Assembly (NCBI GenBank): GCA_001598975.1
Contig: BBXU01001153.1
Location: forward strand, 1 to 10,986
Direction: 5' to 3'
Length of the DNA stretch: 10,986 nucleotides
Source: Parachlorella kessleri
Lineage: Eukaryota; Chlorophyta; Trebouxiophyceae; Chlorellales; Chlorellaceae
How positions within the stretch are numbered: the first letter of the stretch is position 1; every line of letters starts with the position of its first letter. The notes under the pieces were generated by a model. The model saw only the letters and a program-made list of their open reading frames with translations. It had not been told where the DNA came from and ran no database searches. Of this stretch, positions 1 to 7,300 are shown in pieces. The translations under genes were made by a program, and so were the position numbers.

Positions 1-30
1 AAAAAGGCATTGCTACTCTCAGGCAAGGCA

Positions 31-106
31 CAGAGCATAACTGCAGATACTATTCCATGCATACTATTCCAGAGCATAAGTGCATATACTATTCAATGCA
101 TGCATG
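31..106. repeat. Two-copy imperfect tandem duplication, period 39
   Basis: CAGAGCATAA occurs at 31-40 and again at 70-79. In both copies it is followed by a variant of TGCAGATACTATTC and then ATGCAT. The unit is about 39 bases and the second copy differs by a few substitutions. It has no visible coding role. Confidence 0.6.
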
Positions 107-395
107 GAACCCTGTCAGCCAATTATACCCAAATCTCCTCTCTGATTGCATTAGCTGCCACTCTAAATAGATACTACTGCATGAGAAGTCAGGTAGGGCA
201 AGACCAAAAGCCCCATAACTGAGGCCCATCCTCCAAACAACATCGCAAATCGTTATAGCACCTAAATCACTATTCACCAACCACACCAACCCATATTAGA
301 ATGGAGTGCTCATAAGTGGTGCACAGAACAAGTCTTCAGAATCCAACACGCAGAAATGCCACACCAAGCCAGACTAGAACGGTGCGATTGTCAAC

Positions 396-514
396 GGTGC
401 ACTGTGCAGGCCACCTACAACCATCACCCAAACAATGCCAAACCAGACCGCTGGATCGGTGTCAACAGCGTCGTGTCAACTGTGGCCTGTGCAGGGGTAC
501 ACTGCACAGGCCAC
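396..514. repeat. Pair of similar 19-base blocks 100 bases apart
   Basis: The block at 396-414 (GGTGCACTGTGCAGGCCAC) recurs at 496-514 as GGTACACTGCACAGGCCAC, with three differences. GTGTCAAC-like words precede both. This looks like remains of an old short duplication. It is not a CRISPR: there are only two copies and no uniform spacers. Confidence 0.45.
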
Positions 515-810
515 CACAAGCCAATGCACAATGAAAGCCAAACCAAGCCAAACCAAACCAGAGAAGTGTCAACAATGAATGTTGAGGACGACTCCACGAT
601 TGACAAGCCAAGTATAACATTGTCCTGTGAGACCTAGGGGGTGAAGCCCGCCCTGACTATTGCTGTCAGTTGATCCTTTCTCCTCACGCCGTGCCATCAA
701 AACTTTGCCATGACGAAGAGCGTGCTTGCATCAAAGACGCACGTACCCACCGAAGGGTGGTGTGTGTCAGGATGGGCTCAGAGGTTGGCACAACCCCATC
801 GCTACCGGCA

Positions 811-3251
811 TCAAAAGCTGCCATCACGAAAGTATCTGCGCTCGGAGACTGGCCACATATCCACCTCCTTCAAAGAGTGCTTGCACTTGAGGAGGTTGAG
901 CATTGAAAGCGCATGATCTGACAGCTCAACACTCACAGAGATCTTCAGTTTCTCCAAGCGTGCCGCCGCCTCCAGCGCCTGCAATGCCTCCCTAACCCTT
1001 TTGCATAGGGGACTGCATGAAAACCCTAACCGAAAGCGTGGGGCAGAGTGCCACGCAAGGTGATTGAAGTTCTGCTACCCTGCCAACGGTTGCCGTAAAT
1101 GCACCACAGTCGGGGTGTTGGTGCAAGCAGCACCCAACCTAGACCTACACCACCGTTTGCACAATTTAGACGGCCGCAAGGAAGCAGGCAATTACCTCAA
1201 TTCACATCTGATGCTTACCTCGGGCAACTCGCGCTCGACGCCCCATAGGCTGACTCTTTCCAGCTGCTTGATGAGGGCGCTGCCTGGCCCTGGGAACAAG
1301 CTGGCGGGGCATTGCAGGGTTGTGATGCCAGGTGGCAGCAGCACCCGCCGGGCTATCCACCGCCCACAATCTGGGCCCAAGAACAGCCGCTGCAGTGCTG
1401 GGGAGACCGTGTCCAAGCCCAGCTCGGTGCCTTCAAACCAATTCTGCACAACCAGCTCAGTGAGGGCCGGGAGGGAGCCGCTGTATTGCCGGAGGTCAAG
1501 CCACTCGCAGAAGATGGAAACGAGGGCTGGGAAGGACGCGCTGGACGTCCCCAGGTTGAGCTGGCCGCTACAGTGCAGCTTTTTCGGCGCTGGGAATGAC
1601 GCGCTGCACCAGCCCAGGCTGAGAGCCTTGCACCTGAGCTCGACCAGTGCCAGCATAGCCCCGCTGAGCCCGTTGAGCTTGCCGATCCCGACACGTCCGC
1701 AGCAGCAGAGCACTCGCAGGGCGGGCAAGAGCTCCACGCTCAGCTGCTTGGGAACGCTCAAGCTGCCACAGGTGAGTTCGGTAAGGGCTGGCAAAGGCCC
1801 ACCGAGCCTGTTGAGGTGGAGGGTCTCTTGGCAATAGAGGTATTCAAGTGCAAGCAGGGACCTGCTGAGCTGCTCCACGTCCCCCATGCTGCGACACCAC
1901 AGCCTGGTGAGGCCAGGCAAGGGCCCGCCCAGCTGGTTGAGATGAAGCACTTGAAGGGAAAGGTCCTGGAGAGCGGGGAGGGCCGCACTGGGCTGCCTGC
2001 CGCTACTCCTGAGGCTGCGGCATTCCAGCCTGGTAAGCTCAAGCAAGGGCCCTGCCAACTGGTCAAGGTGGACAGCCGCTTGGCGCGAAGCTTCTTCAGA
2101 GCGGGCAAGAGTACACTGGCCCGCTCGGTGCCTCGCAGCTCCCTAAACGTTATCAGCTTGGTGAGGCCGGGCAAGGGCCCCCCGAGCTGGCCGATGTCGA
2201 ACCCTACCTCGACTCTGAGTTTGCGGAGGGCGGGGAGGGCAGTGCTCAGCTCCTTCACGCCGCTCAAGTGGTAACAGCTGAGCCTGGTAAGGGCAGGCAA
2301 GTACCGGCTGAGCTGGCCAATCTCGAGCGTCTGCCTCTGGGCGGGCAGCTTCCAGCTCAGGGCGGGGTCATGGTGAGCCTCCAAAAAGGTTAGCTCCTGC
2401 CCAGGCAACCATGTCAGTACTTCGGCCCAGGGTCAGAGACAAGAGAGAGAGAGAGATATGAGAGATTGCAGAGCACCCACACCTGCTGAACCGCCTACTT
2501 GCAACTTCCCTGCCCCTGGTGACGCGAGCGTCACAGTATGCACCACCTGCACGCATCCTCCTTAGGGCACATCTTTCTTCAAGCTGGGTACCCCCCTGTC
2601 AAGGGGGAAGGGGTGGGGGACAGGGACCCACTGCAGTGCACCGGAGCAAGGGGACTTGGTTTATTACCCACCCCTTCTGAAGTAGGCCCTTGATTACTAA
2701 GGGGGTAACCAGCTTGAAAAAAAAAGTACCCTTACAGCCGTCGCACCGACCGTGCAATGGTCTGGAGCCCTGCTCACCTGTCGGGAAGCTTTTGCGACCG
2801 CCTCCACCGCCTCTTTCACTGCTGTTTCGTGAAGGCCCCGCACGCTCAGATGTCGGGTGACAGGCTTGCGCTTCAAAAGCCCACTGTGGCGGTCCGGTTA
2901 TCCACGCGCACCTCCGGCCAGGGCTGGTCCCTGAGGCCTTGAGACAGCTTCTTGCAGCAGCTCTCAAGGCGCAGCCTGCGCCCAGCCCAGCAGACGACCT
3001 AGGACCTCTGGAGTTTCATGAGGTCTGAGGCATGGGTCTGAGGTCCATAATAGTTATCCACCCATGGCGAGCAGTGCGATTCACGCAGGCGAGGCACACG
3101 CACCTTGTAGTCTTGTACGCCTCCGCATTGAACCCACGACTGAACCAGCTGTCGCCTTCCGGGTAGAGCTCAGTTATCTGGACTACGATGCGCAGGAGCA
3201 CGTCAATTGGCAGCTCAGGCAGCCCTTGCCCCGAAGGGGGAGTGCTGCCAT
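811..3251 (-). CDS. F-box/leucine-rich-repeat protein (four exons, frameshifted as written)
   Basis: Probable substrate receptor of an SCF-type ubiquitin ligase. Exons on the minus strand: 3251-3104, 2975-2778, 2396-1219 and 978-811. Splice sites are AAG/GTGCGT to GCGCAG, CAG/GTGAGC to GGGCAG, and GAG/GTAAGC to TTGCAG; phases agree within each intact stretch. Exons 1-2 give an F-box: LPELPIDVLLRIV, then RLRLESCCKKLSQGLRD and PWPEVRV. Exon 2 continues to RHLSVRGLHETAVKEAVE. Exon 3 holds about 15 LRRs of roughly 24 residues with the core QLxGPLPALTxL. Exon 4 adds LEKLKISVSVELSDHAL and ends at TGA (811-813). The frame breaks in the AAAA run at 2875-2878 and near 2073-2078. Restoring one base at each gives a continuous reading. 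The ATG at 3249-3251 needs a third base near 3229-3232; otherwise an upstream exon supplies the start through an acceptor near 3245. It may be a pseudogene or a gene with assembly errors. The family call is firm; the exact model is moderate. Confidence 0.72.
1219..2396 (-). repeat. Leucine-rich-repeat array encoded by exon 3 of the F-box gene
   Basis: About 15 protein repeats of 23-25 residues run through the exon. Each has the form LxxLxCxxL, then about six variable residues, then a QLxGPLPALTxL-like strand. Well-kept copies include QLGGPLPGLTKL, QLGGPLPGLTRL, RLGGPLPALTEL and YSGSLPALTEL. The periodicity carries straight across the frame change near 2073-2078: adding one base yields a 24-residue unit there, the same length as its neighbours. 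That is direct evidence that the two overlapping open frames were once one. Confidence 0.75.
2430..2457 (-). repeat. CT-rich pyrimidine tract with (GA)n/(CT)n microsatellite
   Basis: On the plus strand this is a GA run (2443-2456) with flanking purines. On the transcribed minus strand it is a CT tract about 35-60 bases before the proposed acceptor at 2397-2398 of the F-box gene. It may act as the intron's polypyrimidine tract. Confidence 0.5.
2578..2718. repeat. 141-base foldback (MITE-like) repeat inside an intron
   Basis: The ends are inverted copies: TTCAAGCTGGGTACCCCC at 2578 pairs with the complement of 2701-2718, with one mismatch. A second pair lies inside: AAGGGGTGGG (2608-2617) and CCCACCCCTT (2667-2676). 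Around the centre is the palindrome CACTGCAGTG. The element could therefore fold into one long imperfect hairpin. It lies in the second intron of the F-box gene (2397-2777); without it that intron would be about 240 nt, the size of intron 3. I see no clear target-site duplication, so the transposon class is unknown. A nine-A run directly follows the right arm. Confidence 0.6.
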
Positions 3252-3361
3252 TGCGAGATCAGTTGGGGGTAGGATGGCAACGCAGTTCCTCTATTAAGGC
3301 TGGCAATCAAGGGCTGAATGGTGCTCCCGTTCTGGGCGGAAACCTGGCAGCACCGTTAACA
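3252..3361 (-). promoter_or_regulatory. Presumed 5' flank of the F-box gene
   Basis: Only about 110 bases separate the proposed F-box ATG (3249-3251) from the target duplication of the transposon. No convincing TATA box is visible. If the coding start lies in an additional upstream exon, this stretch would be partly intron. The location is inferred from gene orientation alone. Confidence 0.25.
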
Positions 3362-3369
3362 TGTACTCT
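3362..3369. repeat. Left 8-bp target-site duplication
   Basis: TGTACTCT immediately precedes the left terminal inverted repeat and is repeated exactly at 3882-3889 directly after the right one. Eight bases is the duplication length made by hAT-superfamily transposases. Confidence 0.9.
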
Positions 3370-3382
3370 CAGGGTGTCTAAT

Positions 3383-3400
3383 TTTGGCGATATCGCCAAA
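3383..3400. repeat. Perfect 18-bp palindrome in the transposon
   Basis: TTTGGCGATATCGCCAAA is fully self-complementary and overlaps the inner edge of the left terminal repeat. Another TTTGGCGA follows at 3402-3409. Confidence 0.85.
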
Positions 3401-3432
3401 TTTTGGCGATAAAGTGGGCTTTCGCCTGCTAG

Positions 3433-3464
3433 TTTGGCGACGGCGCGTCAGCGCCGTCGCCAAA
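3433..3464. repeat. Perfect 14-bp stem, 4-base loop hairpin in the transposon
   Basis: TTTGGCGACGGCGC (3433-3446) and its exact inverse complement (3451-3464) flank the loop GTCA. Six of the fourteen bases at the outer end repeat the subterminal TTTGGC motif. A shorter stem, CCGCGC/GCGCGG, follows near 3484-3501. Confidence 0.85.
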
Positions 3465-3881
3465 TTTTTGGCGATTTTTTGAGACCGCGCCGAATGCGCG
3501 GCGCCAAACTGGCGCCAAATGTCAACCATCCTGTCGCCAAACCAGTACAACGCCAGGACGGCCAGCTGTCTAGTCAAGGTTCAGTGAACACAGTCTGATC
3601 ACTAGGGGAGGGCTAGGGCAGCGAGGGAGACCCGCCGTGCCATGTTTGGTGTGTTTTAACAGCTGTAGCCCTGTGCAAAGGTGTCTGAAGGCTTGATACC
3701 TGGTTGGAGCCAAACATCTGACGTATGTAGCCACCACTTGGTGCCAAAATTGTATTTGCCAGAGCCAACCCCTGGAGCCAGTTTGACTTGTGCCGTCGCC
3801 AACGTTTGGCTACAAGTGTTGTAAATCTGGGGAAGCCATCGCCAACTGTCGCCAAAACCCAAAACGAAATTAGACACCCTG

Positions 3882-3889
3882 TGTACTCT
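3882..3889. repeat. Right 8-bp target-site duplication
   Basis: TGTACTCT directly follows the right end of the transposon and is identical to 3362-3369. Confidence 0.9.
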
Positions 3890-4348
3890 TATGAAATGGG
3901 CCTTACTCATCCTTACTACCCTACTGTGGTTTGGGATCTGGCGAATGCCTACCCCTTCTGTAAGCTTTCCCTGCCTGCAGCTTTGAGGACCTGCCCTTCT
4001 TGCATGAGCATCCCTGGCTACCTACTGTATCAGAACTCAGGCAAGACCCAGGCGCACACTTGCATCCAGCCCAGTCTTTATAAGTTCAACCGTCTCGTCT
4101 CTCTTGTTCGCACTACCTGCCACCCATACTAATAACTCCACCTAGCTGCTTCCTACCAACCGTCTACAGCTACACCTTCCCTGACCGCACCAGCTCCCGC
4201 TGCCATGCCCCGCTGCCCAAACCACCAGCAGCCACCCAGGCCAGTAAGGAACACCCATGTACCACACCGTGTTGCCAGCGGCCCTGCCTCCGCCTCTGAT
4301 GCATTTCACTGCGGTCAGGCAGCTGCTCCTGCCCGATGGAAGATCTCC
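3890..4348. other. No gene seen; 3' flank of the multidomain gene
   Basis: This stretch lies between the transposon and the stop codon of the minus-strand multidomain gene, so it should contain that gene's 3' untranslated region. No exon-like reading with a recognisable domain is visible on either strand. I saw no minus-strand TGTAA signal, so the polyadenylation site is not placed. A plus-strand ATG at 4205 opens a short proline-rich frame that I do not support as a gene. Confidence 0.45.
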
Positions 4349-7300
4349 TCAAGTGCAGCTCACTGTGATCAAGCCACCATCTTCCAGCCCCACATCCCTC
4401 ACCCGCACCAGCCTCTCGCCCTCGGCCGCGAGCTCCAGCGCCCCCACCCTGAACCTCAGAGCCGCCCCCGGGCCCCAACCAGCCTCCGCCCGGACCTCCT
4501 CCCCCACAGCCCGCTCCACAGCTGCCAGCAGCTTGGCCAGCTGGGTGGTAGGCTTAACCCGCACGGTCATCAAGATTTTGCCGCCCTCGGTCCTTACAGA
4601 GAGGCCCAGCGGCTGGCTAGATGTGGGATCTGAGAGCAGCTGCTGGGGCGCCTGCCGCAGCTGGGCCTTGGTCCGCAGGCTGCGTCGGGACCGCTGATGG
4701 GAGGGGAGGGCGCGGGCGGTGGCTGCGGGGGTGTGAAGGGAGCCGCCAGCCGCCAGGGTGGTTGCCTACAGGGGTGGTTGCCAACACTGGTGTCAGAATG
4801 GGGCAGAATGGCAAGCCCGACGAAGGTGAAGAGGCGTAAATACAGCACATACAGGCTGTGTCGCATGACGGCTGGAATGTTCTACAAGCGGGTCAATATG
4901 CACTGTTGAGAGTTTGAGGACCCGGGGCAGCCGGGCTTTAAACTTGACCCTGTATATCGAGCCCAAGCTGGGCCTGCTGGCTGCCTCCAAGCGCTTTCGC
5001 TGGCAGACTGCTCTAGTCGTAACTGGGGCCTGCCGCATTAAGTTGCCGCACACAGGGAAGAATGCTGGAGTGGTAGAACATTTGCAGTATTGGAAAGAGC
5101 GCCAGATGTGCAGGTCACCTGAGATACAGCAGGGCGGGTGCCACTGTCATCCCTGCGCATGTCTACTGTAGTTGCTAGGGAGCCCTCGCCCATGCCAGCT
5201 GCCACAGCCAGCTTTGCCCGCTTGGCTGCGTTGCCCTTCTGGGTGCAGGTAAGGATTGTACGGCTGGCGCCACTCAGCTTTGCTGCGCCGCCCTCGCCTC
5301 CTCCCAAGCCTGCGTCATCCTCCTGCCGCAGCAGCTGCTGCACCCTGCTGCCCGGGGTCTTCCCAAGCCCTGGCTCGCGCTTGACGGCAGCCAGCTCCGG
5401 CGTGCGGTGCTGCTGCTGGTGGGCCTGCTGCGCCCGCTGTGCTGACCGTGCCGCCAGGGTCTGCCCCTCCTCATCATCACTGTCGACCAAGTCAATCACC
5501 TCCGACTCTACAGCTACAGCTGCCACTGCCACAGGCGTGGGCCCAGACTTGGCTGGCTTGGGCTGGGGCAAGGAGCCCCCGCTTCTCTGCTGCTCGGCTG
5601 CGTTGCGCTTGGCGAAGGTCCAGGGATCCCCTGGAGCCTCTTTAACACTTTTGCTGCCGGGACCGCCGGCCGCTGCTGCAGTGGGCTTCCGCTGCCCCTC
5701 TTCTATTGGTAGCTCCTGAGCAGGCACAGCATGAATTGGGTTGAAGCCATGCGCCTTGACACACAATGAGTTGCAAGGTTGCCATGCGCCAAGGGAGCTG
5801 TGTACGACAGCACTGCACGTTAATTTCCTGGCTATGAGATAGCACAGCGACCTGCCGCCACAACCAAGCCTGGTAGTCATTTTGTGGGCATCCCAGCAAC
5901 GCGGGCGATTGTGCTGTGACTGACCAGCTTCCTGCAGAGCTACTTAATGGGGGTGCCCATGACACGGGAAGCGCCACTTCCTACAGGAACAAGGGTCCAT
6001 GTCCTCTCTGTGCTAGTCACCACCGTAATTGCCACACCTCTTCCAGGCCCTCTGGCGGCACCCAGTCTTCGTCACTCTCCTCCTCTCCTCGCCACAACCG
6101 CCGCCTCTGCCGCCCTGGCTTGGCCGCCCCTTTCGGCTGCCCCTCCGCCTCCCCCGGCCGCAGCAACTGCTGCCGCTCCTTTTGCCTCTCGATCAGCGCC
6201 GAGAGCGTTGCCTTCCTGGCGGCAGTATTCTCCTGGACTGTACCCTGGGGTGCTAGCTGGTGGGCTGGAAACTCATGCGGCCCCTCTGCCAGAGCGGTAG
6301 TTTCTGGGCTTGGGGTGGGTTCCTCCTCCCGAAGGGCTGCCAGCTTCTCCACAGCGGCAGCAAGGGCTGCAGCAACACGAGGTGGGCAGCACCTAGCAGA
6401 AACTGAGCTCAAGGCAGCGAGCGTTGTAACCAGCACCGACATGGGAAGGGCCAGGGCGTTTGTATGTTAGGCAAGGCCCGCCGCAGTATGCAGAGCAGTC
6501 CTTCTGGTGTGCGCCTGATGCTGCAGCGGGATGGCAGTCTTTAGCAACAAGCCATTCCAGCCCGGTAAAAGATTAGCAGCTGCAACGCTTGCAGCACGCC
6601 AAGAATTGCAGCTGCCAGTAGAGTGGCAAGGGCATCACGGACAGGATGGGCAGTACTAATGTCTCAGACTGCCCACACATGCAGCCCCTGACAGGTCTAG
6701 TAGAGATACTACTACAAGGGCCCCTCACGCTGGCACACTTACGCTCCATGCGGGCCCTTCGCCTCCTGGTCCCCTCGGTCCGCGGGCGCCTGACGCTCCA
6801 AGATAGGGAGGAAAGCTCGCTGGCAGGCGCACCAGCCACCATTGGTGTGGCCTCTCCTGCGCCTGCCTGCTGCGCTGTCTCACCACCCACAGGGGTGGCG
6901 CCAGCAGCTGCGGTTGGGCCAGCAGCCGCAGGAGCCACCATGTCCTCAGCGGCTGCTAGTCCGCTCGCAAGGTCAGCTGCAGGGGTGGGTTCTGCTGGTG
7001 CTGCTGGTTTGGAGGGAGGCAAGGGCGTCTGGTGGCCCGGCTCTGCTGGCAGCCAGGGTGTTGCCGCTCCAACCTTGTCAGCTGCAGAGGAGGGCATCGC
7101 GGTACCAACCGGTGCAGGGCTGGAGGCGGGAGGCGGAGCAGCCGTTGCTGTTGCGCCATTTCCTCCTCCTCTTCCTGCTGCTGCTGCTGCTCCTACCGCT
7201 GCTGGTGTCCCTTGGGAATTGCTGGGAGCCTGCATGCCTCCGCTGCTGAGCTGAGCTGCAGGAGTGCCGCCGCTATCTTCCGCCACCCCGATAGCTGCTG

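Larger units (their letters stand above)
1..810. other. No gene seen; probable 3' flank of the F-box/LRR gene
   Basis: I find no exon with recognisable protein similarity here on either strand. The open frames are short, low in complexity and have no domain. The stretch holds a two-copy tandem duplication near its start, a pair of similar 19-base blocks exactly 100 bases apart (396 and 496), and CCAAACCA-rich sequence around 540-565. The part next to 811 lies downstream of the minus-strand F-box/LRR stop codon and presumably holds its 3' untranslated region. I saw no algal-type TGTAA polyadenylation signal on the minus strand, so the transcript end is not located. Confidence 0.5.
3370..3881. 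mobile_element. Non-autonomous hAT-like DNA transposon (MITE), 512 bp
   Basis: Both ends carry the same 15-base terminal inverted repeat, CAGGGTGTCTAATTT, at 3370-3384 and, inverted, at 3867-3881. It is bounded by a perfect 8-bp direct duplication. An 8-bp duplication plus a terminus starting CAGGG is the known signature of the hAT superfamily. No transposase reading frame fits inside, so movement would depend on an enzyme encoded elsewhere. The interior is dense in TTTGGCGA and its complement near both ends, which look like subterminal transposase-binding motifs, and it contains strong hairpins. The intact ends and duplication suggest a fairly recent insertion. Confidence 0.85.

Noticed and set aside
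1064..1837. A 257-codon plus-strand open frame opposite the LRR exon
   Set aside because: It lacks LRR or other recognisable pattern and mirrors the leucine-repeat codons of the minus strand, whose protein repeats are clear.
2895..2922. A 28-nt GTGCGC...CACAG segment that might be a mini-intron explaining the F-box frame change
   Set aside because: It is far below a plausible intron length, and removing it leads into the wrong frame. One missing base in the nearby homopolymer restores the correct one.
2599..2967. A 122-codon minus-strand open frame in the F-box region
   Set aside because: It runs in the third frame through exon 2 and the foldback element. The F-box and RHLSVRGLHETAVKEAVE readings lie in other frames and match the family.
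4205..4260. Plus-strand ATG with a following GTAAGG that could be a tiny first exon
   Set aside because: No downstream plus-strand exon or domain was found, and it lies in the 3' flank of the minus-strand gene.
4349..4609. Reading the SUMO-like domain as a conjugatable SUMO or ubiquitin
   Set aside because: There is no Gly-Gly at the carboxyl end, and the domain sits at the end of a large protein. Its pattern fits the Rad60/NIP45 docking type.
5138..5719. A 193-codon plus-strand open frame
   Set aside because: It is antisense to exon 8, which carries the SUMO-interacting motif. It is Ser/Pro/Cys-rich with no domain and reads as a compositional shadow.
6646..7254. A 202-codon plus-strand alanine/glycine-rich open frame
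   Set aside because: It is antisense to exon 6 and has no domain. The minus-strand frame connects in phase with the Tudor exon upstream and the next exon downstream.
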